In this document: in pieces, positions 17,201-27,326 of the stretch | Position numbering within the stretch: the first letter of the stretch is position 1 | Layout: each line of letters starts with the position of its first letter | Source: DATKPC01 sp035524275 | GTDB lineage: Bacteria > Pseudomonadota > Gammaproteobacteria > Burkholderiales > Burkholderiaceae_F | Reading direction: 5' to 3' | NCBI GenBank assembly: GCA_035524275.1 | Contig: DATKPC010000091.1 | Span: 1 to 41,318, forward strand | Length of the DNA: 41,318 bases | Notes under the pieces: generated by a model | Told to the model about the DNA's origin: nothing | Databases searched by the model: none | The model's input: the letters and a program-made list of their open reading frames with translations, nothing else | Made by a program: the position numbers and the translations under genes

Positions 17201-17806
17201 CCCGAACAGCACGTCGCGCGCGTGGCGCCGCTGGCCCTCGGGCGTGTGCACCGCCCAGGCCGCGTAGCGAAGCGCGGCATCGAGCTGCTCCGCATGGGCC
17301 TCCGGCTGGCCCTGCCAGCGGACCACGGCGCGGGCGAAGGCGAGTTCGTCGAAGGCGGCGATACCGATCATCGAGTTCAATGTCGCCCGCGCGGCATCGG
17401 CGTCGAATCCCTCCAGGTCCGTCGCCTTGAACTTGACCGCCGCCTGGCGCCGGACGAAGCGCGACTTGACCTGGAACAGCGCTTCGAGGTCGGCGTGACG
17501 CGCCTGCAGCGCGTCGAAATCCGCGGCGATGTCGAAGAGCTCGGCGATGAAGCGGTCGACATGCGGCGCCAGGTCGAGGAGCAGGCTGGCCTCGGCCCGG
17601 CTCGCGGCGTCGCGCGAACCCCCGTCGTGGGTTGCCGGCGCTGCGGCACGCGCCTCGCGCAGGCGGGCGGCGAGGTCCGGCGCCTGCGCCGCGACCCTCG
17701 CGACGAAAGCGTCGTCGATGCGCTGCAACCCGTCGCGCCGATAGAGATCGGCGAACTGCAGGCCGTGCTGGAGCTTCAGGCGGTTTTCGACGGCGACGGC
17801 ACTCAT
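14252..17806 (-). CDS. GltD-PyrK (NfnAB-like) fusion flavo-iron-sulfur oxidoreductase
   Basis: A single 1184-residue chain. Residues 1-250 form a mostly helical domain I cannot assign. Next is a GltD-like module: iron-sulfur cysteines C260, C263, C271, C300, C340, C343 and C347, an FAD Rossmann loop VLVVGQGPAGYSLAHHLL (402-419), and an NAD(P)H loop VVVIGGGLTAIDAATEA (580-596) followed by a charged helical insertion. From about 870 a PyrK/FNR-like module follows: FEPGQFYRLQNF (892-903), LMGPTGTPTEVP, LLAGGGLGNAVLFSIGAAL (980-998) and C1119, C1125, C1128, C1146 for a [2Fe-2S] cluster. These two modules are separate subunits in NfnAB, the NADH/ferredoxin:NADPH oxidoreductase. A transhydrogenase or ferredoxin-linked role is inferred. 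The gene is divergent from a hemerythrin gene across an FNR box. Confidence 0.8.
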   Translation of the reverse strand: MSAVAVENRLKLQHGLQFADLYRRDGLQRIDDAFVARVAAQAPDLAARLREARAAAPATHDGGSRDAASRAEASLLLDLAPHVDRFIAELFDIAADFDALQARHADLEALFQVKSRFVRRQAAVKFKATDLEGFDADAARATLNSMIGIAAFDELAFARAVVRWQGQPEAHAEQLDAALRYAAWAVHTPEGQRRHARDVLFGQPHRIDPLHLLEGHVEENADSGTKTFRIVPHDLRHRDGFGLTDPGMDLRGALDQAHYCIGCHEQGKDSCSQGLVDAKASRPGNLAFRASAFGVPLAGCPLEERISEFLMAKARGQAIAALALITIDNPLVAATGHRICNDCMKSCIYQKQTPVDIPQAETRVLKDVLELPWGFEIYSLLTRWNPLNLRRPLPRPGSGRTVLVVGQGPAGYSLAHHLLNDGHTVVGIDGLKIEPLDPTIGGVTPAGERVAFAPVRDIGTLREPLDERVLGGFGGVAEYGITVRWDKNFLKVVRLLLQRREGYALYGGVRFGGTLTLADAFELGFDHVALALGAGKPTTLDIPNGLARGVRMASDFLMALQLTGAAKADSIANLQIRLPVVVIGGGLTAIDAATEAAAYYIKQVEKFRARFERLARDTGAAAARAGWSDEEAAVGEEYLAHARELQAEREAATREGRAPRFAALLDRWGGVRIAYRRRLIDSPAYTLNHEEVGKALEEGVQFAECLAPTRIDVDAYGAATSITLARQQRGEDGRWSAGDTETWPARTILIAAGTSPNTVLAREDPTHFVLDGKYFRAVDDDGAPVKPATGHAKPPAAQVLLARHDDGRMVSFFGDLHPTFYGNVVKAMASAQRGYPVVSRVLARRSPVLAEPFDAFRARLDDLLRPRVERVERLTPTIVEVVVRAPMAARRFEPGQFYRLQNFEALAPRPAIEGLPTRLQMEGVALTGAWVDRDRGLVSTIVLEMGGSADLCSQMKPGEPIVLMGPTGTPTEVPGGETVLLAGGGLGNAVLFSIGAALRRNGSRVLYFAGYKKVIDRYKVAEIEAAADVVVWCCDEAPGFSPGRAQDRSFVGNIVDAMVAYASGALGAVAIPTRDVDRLIAIGSDRMMAAVGKARHGVLAPHLKQGHCAIGSINSPMQCMMKEICAQCLQPQRDPQTGREMLVFSCFNQDQPLDRVDFDALRQRLAQNSLQEKLTARWLAARHA

Positions 17807-18127
17807 GGACGAACGACTCCCTGATTTCCAGATCCGGATCTGCAGGATGGAACGATGAATCGCGCTTCAGGCCCAGCCGGGAGCGCAGCGAGGGGCGCAG
17901 GTTAGCCGATTCATGCCGGTCAAATCGCGAGGCTGTCGCGGCCGCTCGACAGTCGTGGCTTTCGACGGGGGAGTTTGACCTGGATCAACCCCTGTCGATT
18001 GAGGGTTGAAGATGCGCGGGCGAAGTTACGACATGATCGTATGGCTTTTCGATGGCAGTACGTGCGTGCCGCTTTATCCATGGTGCGGTACGGGTCATAA
18101 AATGGGAATCGGATCGGTTTCGCGACG
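17807..18127. other. Divergent regulatory region (oxidoreductase / hemerythrin)
   Basis: The 321-bp gap has no convincing gene. It holds an FNR-type box at 17975-17988. A nine-codon reading frame starting ATGGGAATCGG at 18102 ends at TGA 18129-18131, overlapping the TTG start of the hemerythrin gene. Base composition around 17980-18120 is less GC-rich than the flanks, as expected of a promoter region. Confidence 0.6.
17975..17988. promoter_or_regulatory. FNR/ANR/DNR-type binding site
   Basis: TTGACCTGGATCAA matches the TTGAY-N4-ATCAA consensus of the FNR/CRP family of oxygen- and NO-responsive regulators at every specified position. It is 169 bp from the oxidoreductase start and 140 bp from the hemerythrin start, so it could serve either or both. 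Confidence 0.7.
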
Positions 18128-18703
18128 TTGAAGCTCATCGACTTCAGGCTCCCGGAGGGTGGATTCGAGCAGCCGCTCCAGTTGTGGCAGGCGTGCCACG
18201 ATCGCGTCGTCCGGATGGTGAACATCCTCGTGCGGCTCCACGAGCACGTTGGACTCAACGGCCCCGATCCCGCTGCCCGCGTCACCGTGGAGTCATTGCG
18301 CCGCTTCTTCGACGAGGCGCTGCCGCGCCACCACGAGGACGAGGAAGTCGACCTGTTTCCCTGCATCGACCGCGGACTTCACAAGCGGCCGGACTCGGAG
18401 TCGCGGCAGATCGCCGCGACGCTCGAAGAACTGCGGGCCGACCACCGCGACATGGCGGCGATGTGGCGGACGCTGCGTACGCCGCTGCAGGAGCTCGAGG
18501 CGGGCCGGGCCGCGACGATCGACCCGGGAACGCTGTCGCTTTTCGAACATCGGAACCGTCGACATGCGGAACTCGAGGAGCGGCACCTCACGCCGGTCCT
18601 CGCGAGCGCTCTCAGCGCGACGGACCTGGAGCGCATCGGTCATTCGATGGCGCAGCGTCGTGGGCTGACCTGGGGTGACCTGGGGCGCCCGCCCGTTTTC
18701 TGA
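18128..18703 (+). CDS. Hemerythrin HHE-domain protein
   Basis: A 191-residue four-helix-bundle protein likely to bind a di-iron centre, with roles in oxygen or NO sensing/scavenging. Candidate ligands are H24 (QACHDR), H68/H69-E70-D71-E72-E73 (PRHHEDEEVDLFP), H106 (RADHRDM), H141, H146 and E150/H153 (EHRNRRHAELEERHL). The start is TTG at 18128; an in-frame TAA upstream leaves no ATG option. A ten-codon leader frame ends across this start. The FNR box upstream fits the induction of similar proteins under low oxygen or nitrosative stress. It is convergent with the rhomboid-like gene, 33 bp away. Confidence 0.82.
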   Translation: MKLIDFRLPEGGFEQPLQLWQACHDRVVRMVNILVRLHEHVGLNGPDPAARVTVESLRRFFDEALPRHHEDEEVDLFPCIDRGLHKRPDSESRQIAATLEELRADHRDMAAMWRTLRTPLQELEAGRAATIDPGTLSLFEHRNRRHAELEERHLTPVLASALSATDLERIGHSMAQRRGLTWGDLGRPPVF

Positions 18704-18736
18704 ACCGACGCGGCGCCTGGGTCCGACAGACGACGG

Positions 18737-20320
18737 CTAGGTCTCGAATCCGCTCGGTCGGCGCAGCGTCGGCGGCCCCACGGTCGGCGGCCCTTCGTAA
18801 GCCTCGTCGGCGCCGTGCGGCGCCGGCGCCCAGACCGTATTGGAAAGCGGTTCCTCCGGGATCGCCTCCGGCGGCGGCACGCTCGAGTGGAAGTGGCGCG
18901 CGAGGCGGCTCTTGACGGCTTCGGCCTGCTGAACACGGCCGTCGCGTCGATAGGTCGTGAACAGGCCCAGCAGGCAGTCGGCGAGCGGACGCCCGTGCGC
19001 TTCCCGGATATCGTCGCGCTCGACCAGCGAATCGATGAGCCGCAGCGCCGCGGCATCTTCGCGCGCGCGCACCAGTCGCCGCGCCAGTCGCAACTGGTCG
19101 TCGACGTCCAGCGTCGCCAGGACCGTCGGTTGCGAGAGCTGCAGGTAGGCCTTGCGCAGGTCCGGCGCGCCCGGCTTGATCCGTACGGCCAGCATCCGCA
19201 ATGCCGCATCGCGAAGGACGTCGGCGTCGCGGCCGAGCAGCGCGACGTTCAGGTACCCCGTCAGGTGCGCCGCCGTGCTCGGGTCGCGCCGCACGAGTTC
19301 GCCGTAGAGTTGCGCGGCCCGCTTGACGTCCCGGCGCCCGACGGCTTCCTGCGCCTGCATCCGCAGCGCCGCGATGCGCCCCTGCACCTGAGGTCCGGCG
19401 TCGATGCGGCGCCGGATCTGCGCGGCGCCGAAAGCGGAGGCGAGCGCGAGGCCGGCGACGAGCCCGGCCGCGTCGGCCAGCATCGACCACGGCATCAGGC
19501 CTCGATCGGCCTGTCGTATCACCTCGTTGAGCGCGACCGCGACGACGATCAGCAGCACCGCGGGCACCGGCCGGCTCGCCTGGCGCGCGCCGAGCATGCG
19601 CAACGGATCGATCCGCCGCATGCCGTAGGCGGCCGCTGCGGTCGCGGCAACGGCGGCCACCGCGCTGCCGGCGCCCGCCAGCGATTGCGCGCTGGCCAAC
19701 GCAAAGGCGGCCGCGCCCGCGAGGGCGCCCGACACGAAGACGAGCAGCATTCGCCATCGTCCGAGCGCGGCCTCGACCAGCGGGCCGGCCAGCAGGAGCA
19801 CGACGACATTGCCGAGGCAGCCCAGTGCGTCGCGGTGGACGAACGGGAAGCTGGCGAGGCGCCATGCCTGCTCGAGGCGCGAGCGCGCGAAGTCGTAGCG
19901 CGCCATGACGATGCGATCGAGCTGCGCGTCGTGCAGGTCGCGAGCCGAGCGCCAGGCCGTGAAGTCCCGATCGGAGCGCAGCACGATGCGGTTGCCGCGC
20001 AGGTCCGCGAGGAACTCCGGATCCTGCTCGAGCTGCGCCGCCTGCATGGTGCGCGCCTCGCGGTCGAACTCCGCCAGGCGCGCCATGCCTTGCGCGTCGT
20101 CGTCCGCGCGACGCGCGAGCCAGGCGCGGTAGCGCGGCAATTCGATCGTCGCCAGGTCGCTCGCCGCGTACGCGTCTTGCATCGAGCGGGCGATCTCCGC
20201 GTCGTTCGCCTGAAGCACGAGGCGAACCAGCAGCATCATGGCCGCCAGGGCGAGCGTCGCGACAGGCCAATGGCGCCGTTCGGCGCGGTCGCGGCGCGCG
20301 GCGCTCAGCGGTGCCGGCAC
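18737..20320 (-). CDS. Rhomboid-fold membrane protein, probably inactive, with soluble tail
   Basis: A 527-residue protein. One N-terminal membrane helix (20-36) is followed by a soluble stretch (about 40-155), the rhomboid core (about 156-300) and a helical TPR-like tail (315-478) ending in a Pro-rich segment. The core retains FPFVHRDALGCLGN, GPLVEAALGRWRMLLVFVSG and AGLVAGLALA, all rhomboid landmarks. The catalytic features are changed: the oxyanion-hole His (H150 of GlpG) is Gly167, the GxSG serine motif reads GAGSA (216-220) and the helix-6 His position is Asp283. It therefore looks like a pseudoprotease. The GTG at 20320 is chosen since longer frames invade the carA promoter and coding region. 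Divergent from carA. Confidence 0.7.
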   Translation of the reverse strand: MPAPLSAARRDRAERRHWPVATLALAAMMLLVRLVLQANDAEIARSMQDAYAASDLATIELPRYRAWLARRADDDAQGMARLAEFDREARTMQAAQLEQDPEFLADLRGNRIVLRSDRDFTAWRSARDLHDAQLDRIVMARYDFARSRLEQAWRLASFPFVHRDALGCLGNVVVLLLAGPLVEAALGRWRMLLVFVSGALAGAAAFALASAQSLAGAGSAVAAVAATAAAAYGMRRIDPLRMLGARQASRPVPAVLLIVVAVALNEVIRQADRGLMPWSMLADAAGLVAGLALASAFGAAQIRRRIDAGPQVQGRIAALRMQAQEAVGRRDVKRAAQLYGELVRRDPSTAAHLTGYLNVALLGRDADVLRDAALRMLAVRIKPGAPDLRKAYLQLSQPTVLATLDVDDQLRLARRLVRAREDAAALRLIDSLVERDDIREAHGRPLADCLLGLFTTYRRDGRVQQAEAVKSRLARHFHSSVPPPEAIPEEPLSNTVWAPAPHGADEAYEGPPTVGPPTLRRPSGFET

Positions 20321-20360
20321 GGTTGCCCCATGCGGGTCAGGAAGCGGGCAGCCGACACGA

Positions 20361-20366
20361 TATAAT
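20361..20366 (+). promoter_or_regulatory. -10 element of the carA promoter
   Basis: A perfect TATAAT lies 207 bp upstream of the carA start, in otherwise GC-rich DNA. No good -35 is seen at 17 bp. It implies a leader RNA of about 200 nt. Confidence 0.5.
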
Positions 20367-20573
20367 CCAAAAGTTTGAGCCTTGCGGGTGCTGGTGCCGG
20401 GCGCTGGTGACGGTTTAGAGGCGGGTGCCGCCCGTGCGGTTCTCGATTCGCAGCTTGAACCCCGGATGCGCAGGTTGGACGCCGTTTCCGGCTTGCGGCT
20501 CAGCCCAGCCGACGACAGGTTGGCCGAATCCGATGCAAGGCGCCGCCGCATGGCTGAACCAAAAGGAGTTCGA

Positions 20574-21728
20574 TTGACGTCGCCCTTCGCCGATCCGCAC
20601 CCGCCCGCGGTGCTTGCGTTGGCGGACGGATCGGTGTTCGCGGGCCTATCGATCGGCGCCGCCGGTACGACGATCGGCGAGGTGGTCTTCAACACCTCGA
20701 TGACCGGGTACCAGGAGATTCTGACCGATCCGAGCTACTGCCGGCAGATCGTCACGCTGACCTATCCGCATATCGGCAATGTCGGCACGAACCCGGAGGA
20801 CGAGGAGGCGTCGCGCATCCATGCCGCCGGCCTGGTCGTGCGCGATTGCCCGGCCGTGCATTCGAATTTCCGCGCCGCAGGCTCGCTTCCGGACTACCTG
20901 GCGCGACAGGGTGTCGTGGCGATCGCCGGCATCGATACTCGGCAGCTGACGCGCGCGCTGCGCGACCGCGGCGCGCAGGCCGGCGCCATCGTCGCCGGCG
21001 TCCCGATCGATCCGGAGGCGGCGATCGCGCGGGCGCGGTCCTTTCCCGGGATGGCGGGGCTCGACCTGGCGTCGGTCGTTTCGGTCACCGAACCCTATGA
21101 ATGGAACGCGACGACCTGGCAACTCGGCCACGGCCACGGCGTCCTCGATCCGGCGGCGGCGCGACACCATGTCGTCGCCTACGACTTCGGCGTCAAGCAC
21201 AACATCCTGCGGATGCTCGCGCAGCGCGGCTGCCGCGTGACGGTCGTGCCGGCGCGGACCTCGGCGGCCGACGTGATGCGGCTGGCTCCGGACGGCATCT
21301 TCTTGTCCAATGGCCCGGGGGATCCGGAACCCTGCGACTACGCGATCGAGGCCACCCGCGAGTTGATCGACACCGCGCTGCCGGTCTTCGGAATCTGCCT
21401 CGGGCACCAGATCATGGCGCTGGCGTCCGGCGGCCGTACGATGAAGATGAAGTTCGGCCATCACGGCGCCAACCACCCGGTGCTGGACGTCGGCAGCGGG
21501 CGCGTGATGATCACGTCGCAGAACCACGGCTTCGCCGTCGACGAGGCGTCGCTGCCGTCGCATTGCGAGGCGACTCACCGTTCGCTGTTCGACGGCACGC
21601 TGCAGGGCTTCCGGCGTACCGACCGCCCGGCGTTCTGCTTCCAGGGGCATCCGGAAGCGAGCCCGGGTCCGCACGACGTCGGCGGCCTGTTCGACCGGTT
21701 CGTCCGCCTCATCGCGGAGCGGCGATGA
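20574..21728 (+). CDS. carA: Carbamoyl-phosphate synthase small (glutaminase) subunit
   Basis: Hydrolyses glutamine and passes ammonia to CarB for carbamoyl phosphate, feeding pyrimidine and arginine synthesis. At 384 residues it has an N-terminal CPSase_sm domain (PPAVLALADGSVFAGLSIGA) and a class I amidotransferase domain with C275 (FGICLGHQ), H359 and E361 (GHPEAS). The frame is open far upstream; TTG at 20574 is preferred because AAGGAG lies six bases before it and the protein then starts like other CarA proteins. ATG at 20550 (MAEPKGVR) is the alternative. The stop overlaps the next start as ATGA. Confidence 0.95.
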   Translation: MTSPFADPHPPAVLALADGSVFAGLSIGAAGTTIGEVVFNTSMTGYQEILTDPSYCRQIVTLTYPHIGNVGTNPEDEEASRIHAAGLVVRDCPAVHSNFRAAGSLPDYLARQGVVAIAGIDTRQLTRALRDRGAQAGAIVAGVPIDPEAAIARARSFPGMAGLDLASVVSVTEPYEWNATTWQLGHGHGVLDPAAARHHVVAYDFGVKHNILRMLAQRGCRVTVVPARTSAADVMRLAPDGIFLSNGPGDPEPCDYAIEATRELIDTALPVFGICLGHQIMALASGGRTMKMKFGHHGANHPVLDVGSGRVMITSQNHGFAVDEASLPSHCEATHRSLFDGTLQGFRRTDRPAFCFQGHPEASPGPHDVGGLFDRFVRLIAERR

Positions 21729-22333
21729 CCCGGTCGCCGGGATCCGGCGCCGGCGCGTCGGTCGCCGTCGTTCGCGCCGCCCTCGACGAGGCGGCTGCCG
21801 CGCTCGATGCGCTGCGCCGCGACCCGGCGGCGCAGGCGGCGATCGCGGCCGCGGCCGACGTGGTGGCCACCGCGCTGCGCGGCGGCGGACGGGTGTTCAG
21901 CTGCGGCAACGGCGGCTCGATGTGCGACGCCATGCATTTCGCCGAAGAACTGAGCGGCCGGTTCCGCGACGATCGCCCGGCGTATGCCGCGATCGCGATC
22001 TCCGATCCGGGGCATTTGAGTTGCGTGGCCAACGACTATGGCTACGACCACGTCTTCGCCCGCTTCCTGCAGGCGCACGCGCGCGCCGGCGACGCGCTGC
22101 TCGCGATCTCGACCAGCGGCAGCAGCCGCAACGTGCTCGCAGCGGCCGAATTCGCGCGCGGCGCGGGCCTGAAGGTCGTTGCGCTGAGCGGGCGTGCCGG
22201 CGCGCCGCTCGCCGCGCTTGCCGACGTCGCCATGACGACGCCCGGCGGCCGCTACGCCGACCGCGTGCAGGAACTGCACATCAAGGTCATTCACATCCTG
22301 ATCGAACTGGTCGAGGGCCTGCTGGCCTCCTGA
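21725..22333 (+). CDS. gmhA: Phosphoheptose isomerase (SIS domain)
   Basis: Converts sedoheptulose 7-phosphate to D-glycero-D-manno-heptose 7-phosphate, the first step to the ADP-heptose of LPS core. The 202-residue length fits. The SIS fold shows FSCGNGGSMCDAMHFAEELSGRF (58-80), with the catalytic Glu at about E75, STSGSSRNV (129-137) and QELHIKVIHILIELVE, with Q182 and H190 matching the E. coli Gln/His catalytic pair. The related DnaA regulator DiaA is the alternative, but the conserved Glu and His favour the isomerase. It overlaps carA by four bases and ends three bases before carB, so it is embedded in the carbamoyl-phosphate synthase operon. Confidence 0.85.
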   Translation: MTRSPGSGAGASVAVVRAALDEAAAALDALRRDPAAQAAIAAAADVVATALRGGGRVFSCGNGGSMCDAMHFAEELSGRFRDDRPAYAAIAISDPGHLSCVANDYGYDHVFARFLQAHARAGDALLAISTSGSSRNVLAAAEFARGAGLKVVALSGRAGAPLAALADVAMTTPGGRYADRVQELHIKVIHILIELVEGLLAS

Positions 22334-22336
22334 TCC

Positions 22337-25546
<3,210 letters not shown>

Positions 25547-25582
25547 GGCCGGGGCGCGGCGCCGCGAGCCGCTTCGGGACCG

Positions 25583-25611
25583 TTGCATTGCGTCGTCTTA
25601 CCGGCTAGAGT
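25583..25611 (+). promoter_or_regulatory. Candidate greA promoter
   Basis: TTGCAT (25583-25588), an exact 17-bp spacer and TAGAGT (25606-25611). If used, transcription begins just before the hairpin terminator at 25621, which would then lie in the greA leader. Confidence 0.4.
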
Positions 25612-25620
25612 TGTAGCGGT

Positions 25621-25647
25621 CCCCGGCGTGCCGGGGCTTCTTTTTTT
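25621..25647 (+). terminator. Rho-independent terminator upstream of greA
   Basis: CCCCGG-cgtg-CCGGGG followed by CTTC and seven T. It ends the carA-gmhA-carB transcript and may also attenuate greA. Confidence 0.85.
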
Positions 25648-25674
25648 GAATCGACCTTTCTTGGCCCCTTGGCT

Positions 25675-26151
25675 ATGGCGAGTATCCCGATTACGGCGCG
25701 CGGCGCCGAGCGGCTCAAGTCCGAGCTCGCCCGGCTGAAGTCCGTCGACCGACCGACGGTCATCCAGGCGATCAAGGAAGCGCGCGAGAAGGGCGACCTG
25801 TCGGAAAACGCGGAATACGACGCGGCGCGCGAGCGGCAGGGGTTCATCGAGGGCCGCATCGCGGAGCTCGAGGGCAAGCTCTCGGCGCTGCAGATCATCG
25901 AGCCGGCCTCGCTGGATGCCGATGGCCGCATCGTCTTCGGTGCCACCGTGGAACTCGAGGACCTGGAATCCGGCGACAAGGTGCGCTACCAGATCGTCGG
26001 CGACGACGAGGCGGACATCAAGTCGGGGCTGATCTCCGTGTCCAGCCCGATTTCGCGCGCGCTGATCGGCAAGACCGAGGGCGAGATCGTCATCGTCAAC
26101 GCGCCGGGTGGCAAACGCGAGTACGAAGTCCTGGGCGTTCGCTACGTCTAG
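25675..26151 (+). CDS. greA: Transcription elongation factor GreA
   Basis: Rescues backtracked RNA polymerase by stimulating transcript cleavage. At 158 residues it has the N-terminal coiled coil (RGAERLKSELARLKSV ... EAREKGDLSENAEYDAARER) with the acidic tip residues D and E in GDLSENAEYD that reach the polymerase active site, and the C-terminal FKBP-like domain (VFGATVELED ... SPISRALIGKTEGEIV). The ATG at 25675 gives the family length; a TTG two codons upstream is possible. Convergent with yhbY, with a 37-bp gap. Confidence 0.97.
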   Translation: MASIPITARGAERLKSELARLKSVDRPTVIQAIKEAREKGDLSENAEYDAARERQGFIEGRIAELEGKLSALQIIEPASLDADGRIVFGATVELEDLESGDKVRYQIVGDDEADIKSGLISVSSPISRALIGKTEGEIVIVNAPGGKREYEVLGVRYV

Positions 26152-26188
26152 CTCGTCGTGGCCGGACGGCGCCGGCGAGCCGGACGCC

Positions 26189-26599
26189 TCAGCGGCGGCG
26201 GCCTCGCGGTGCGGGATCGGGGAGTTTCGTCGCCGGCCTGGTCTTCGCGGCGCGCGTCCCGGCTTTCGCCGGCCCGGCCCGGCGGCTTCCTGCGACGCGC
26301 GGCGGCTCGTCGTCGGCTTCCGGCGGACGCGGACGCCAAACCACCAGGGCCTTGCCGATTGTCTGGATCCGGGCGGCGCCGAGCTGGTCGACGACACGCT
26401 CGAGCACCGCTTCGCGCTCCGCGCGATCATCGGCGGGCACGCGAATCTTGACGAGCTCGTGCGCGACGAGGGCGCGCTCGATCTCCTTGAGGACGGCGTC
26501 GCTGAGCCCTGCCGCGCCGAGAAGGACGCCCGGCTTCAGGTGGTGCGCGCGGGCGCGAAGTTCCAGCTTCAGGTCGCGATCGATCAACAGTTCGGCCAC
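26189..26599 (-). CDS. yhbY: YhbY CRM-domain RNA-binding protein
   Basis: Ribosome-associated RNA-binding protein linked to large-subunit assembly. The CRM/YhbY core reads LELRARAHHLKPGVLLGAAG then LSDAVLKEIERALVAHELVKIRV, with the GxxG-type loop, and ends QTIGKALVVWRPR. A basic tail of about 38 residues rich in Arg, Pro and Ala follows. The start is uncertain: GTG at 26599 has GGGA upstream, while TTG at 26629 or 26587 are alternatives. Placement between greA and rlmE, divergent from rlmE, is the same as in E. coli. Confidence 0.85.
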   Translation of the reverse strand: MAELLIDRDLKLELRARAHHLKPGVLLGAAGLSDAVLKEIERALVAHELVKIRVPADDRAEREAVLERVVDQLGAARIQTIGKALVVWRPRPPEADDEPPRVAGSRRAGPAKAGTRAAKTRPATKLPDPAPRGRRR

Positions 26600-26648
26600 G
26601 TCGGTCCCGTGAATTTCGATGGAAGCCAAGGATAGAGCGGATCGTACG

Positions 26649-27326
26649 ATGCCCACCGCCACGCGCAAGCACCGCTCCAATCCGGAGTGGATCCGGCGCC
26701 ATGTCACGGACCCGTACGTCAAGGCGGCGACGCAGGCCGGCTACCGGTCGCGGGCCGCCTACAAGCTTATCGAGATCGACGATCGCGACCGCCTGCTGCG
26801 TCCGGGGCGCGTCGTCGTCGACCTCGGGGCCGCGCCCGGGAGCTGGACGCAGGTGGCGCGCGAGCGGCTCGCGGACCCGCGATCCGGCTTCAAGGGCATG
26901 CTGGTCGCGCTCGACATCCTGCCGATGGACCCGCTGCCGGACGTCGTCGTCATCGAGGGCGACTTCCGGGAGCAGGCCGTCGCCGATCGGCTGGCGGACC
27001 ATTTGGGCGACCGCAGCGTCGACGTCGTGCTGTCCGACATGGCACCCAACCTTTCCGGAATTTCCGCCGTGGATGCCGCGGCCTGCGGGCTTTTGGCCGA
27101 ATTGGCGCTCGAATTTGCCGTTTCCCGGCTCAAGCCGGACGGCGCATTGCTGCTAAAAACCTTCCAGGGCAGCGGGTATACGCAGCTCGTCGAGGCCTTG
27201 AAGCGGGAATTTCGCGAAGTCGTCGTGCGCAAGCCCGCAGCGTCCCGGGCGGAATCGGCGGAAACCTACGTGCTGGCGCGCCGCCTGCGGCGACCGCGGA
27301 CACCCGGATCGACGGATGCCGCCTGA
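26649..27326 (+). CDS. rlmE: 23S rRNA 2'-O-methyltransferase RlmE (RrmJ)
   Basis: Methylates the ribose of U2552 in the 23S rRNA A-loop using SAM. The 225-residue protein contains the K-D-K-E catalytic tetrad: K39 (RAAYKL), D130 (LSDMAP), K170 (LLLKTFQG) and E205 (SAETYVLA). The SAM loop is VVVDLGAAPGSWTQVA. ATG at 26649 is chosen to give the usual short basic N terminus; ATG at 26619 is also in frame. It lies directly upstream of ftsH; the rrmJ-ftsH pair is a heat-shock unit in E. coli. Confidence 0.95.
   Translation: MPTATRKHRSNPEWIRRHVTDPYVKAATQAGYRSRAAYKLIEIDDRDRLLRPGRVVVDLGAAPGSWTQVARERLADPRSGFKGMLVALDILPMDPLPDVVVIEGDFREQAVADRLADHLGDRSVDVVLSDMAPNLSGISAVDAAACGLLAELALEFAVSRLKPDGALLLKTFQGSGYTQLVEALKREFREVVVRKPAASRAESAETYVLARRLRRPRTPGSTDAA

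Noticed and set aside
14453..17824. Open reading frame of 1123 codons on the plus strand
   Set aside because: It is the antisense shadow of the GltD-PyrK fusion gene; its translation is a His/Arg/Asp-rich composition without any domain, as expected in high-GC DNA.
20321..20695. 125-codon N-terminal extension of the rhomboid-like protein
   Set aside because: It would read antisense through the carA leader and 5' coding region and its sequence has no membrane or domain features; GTG at 20320 is preferred.
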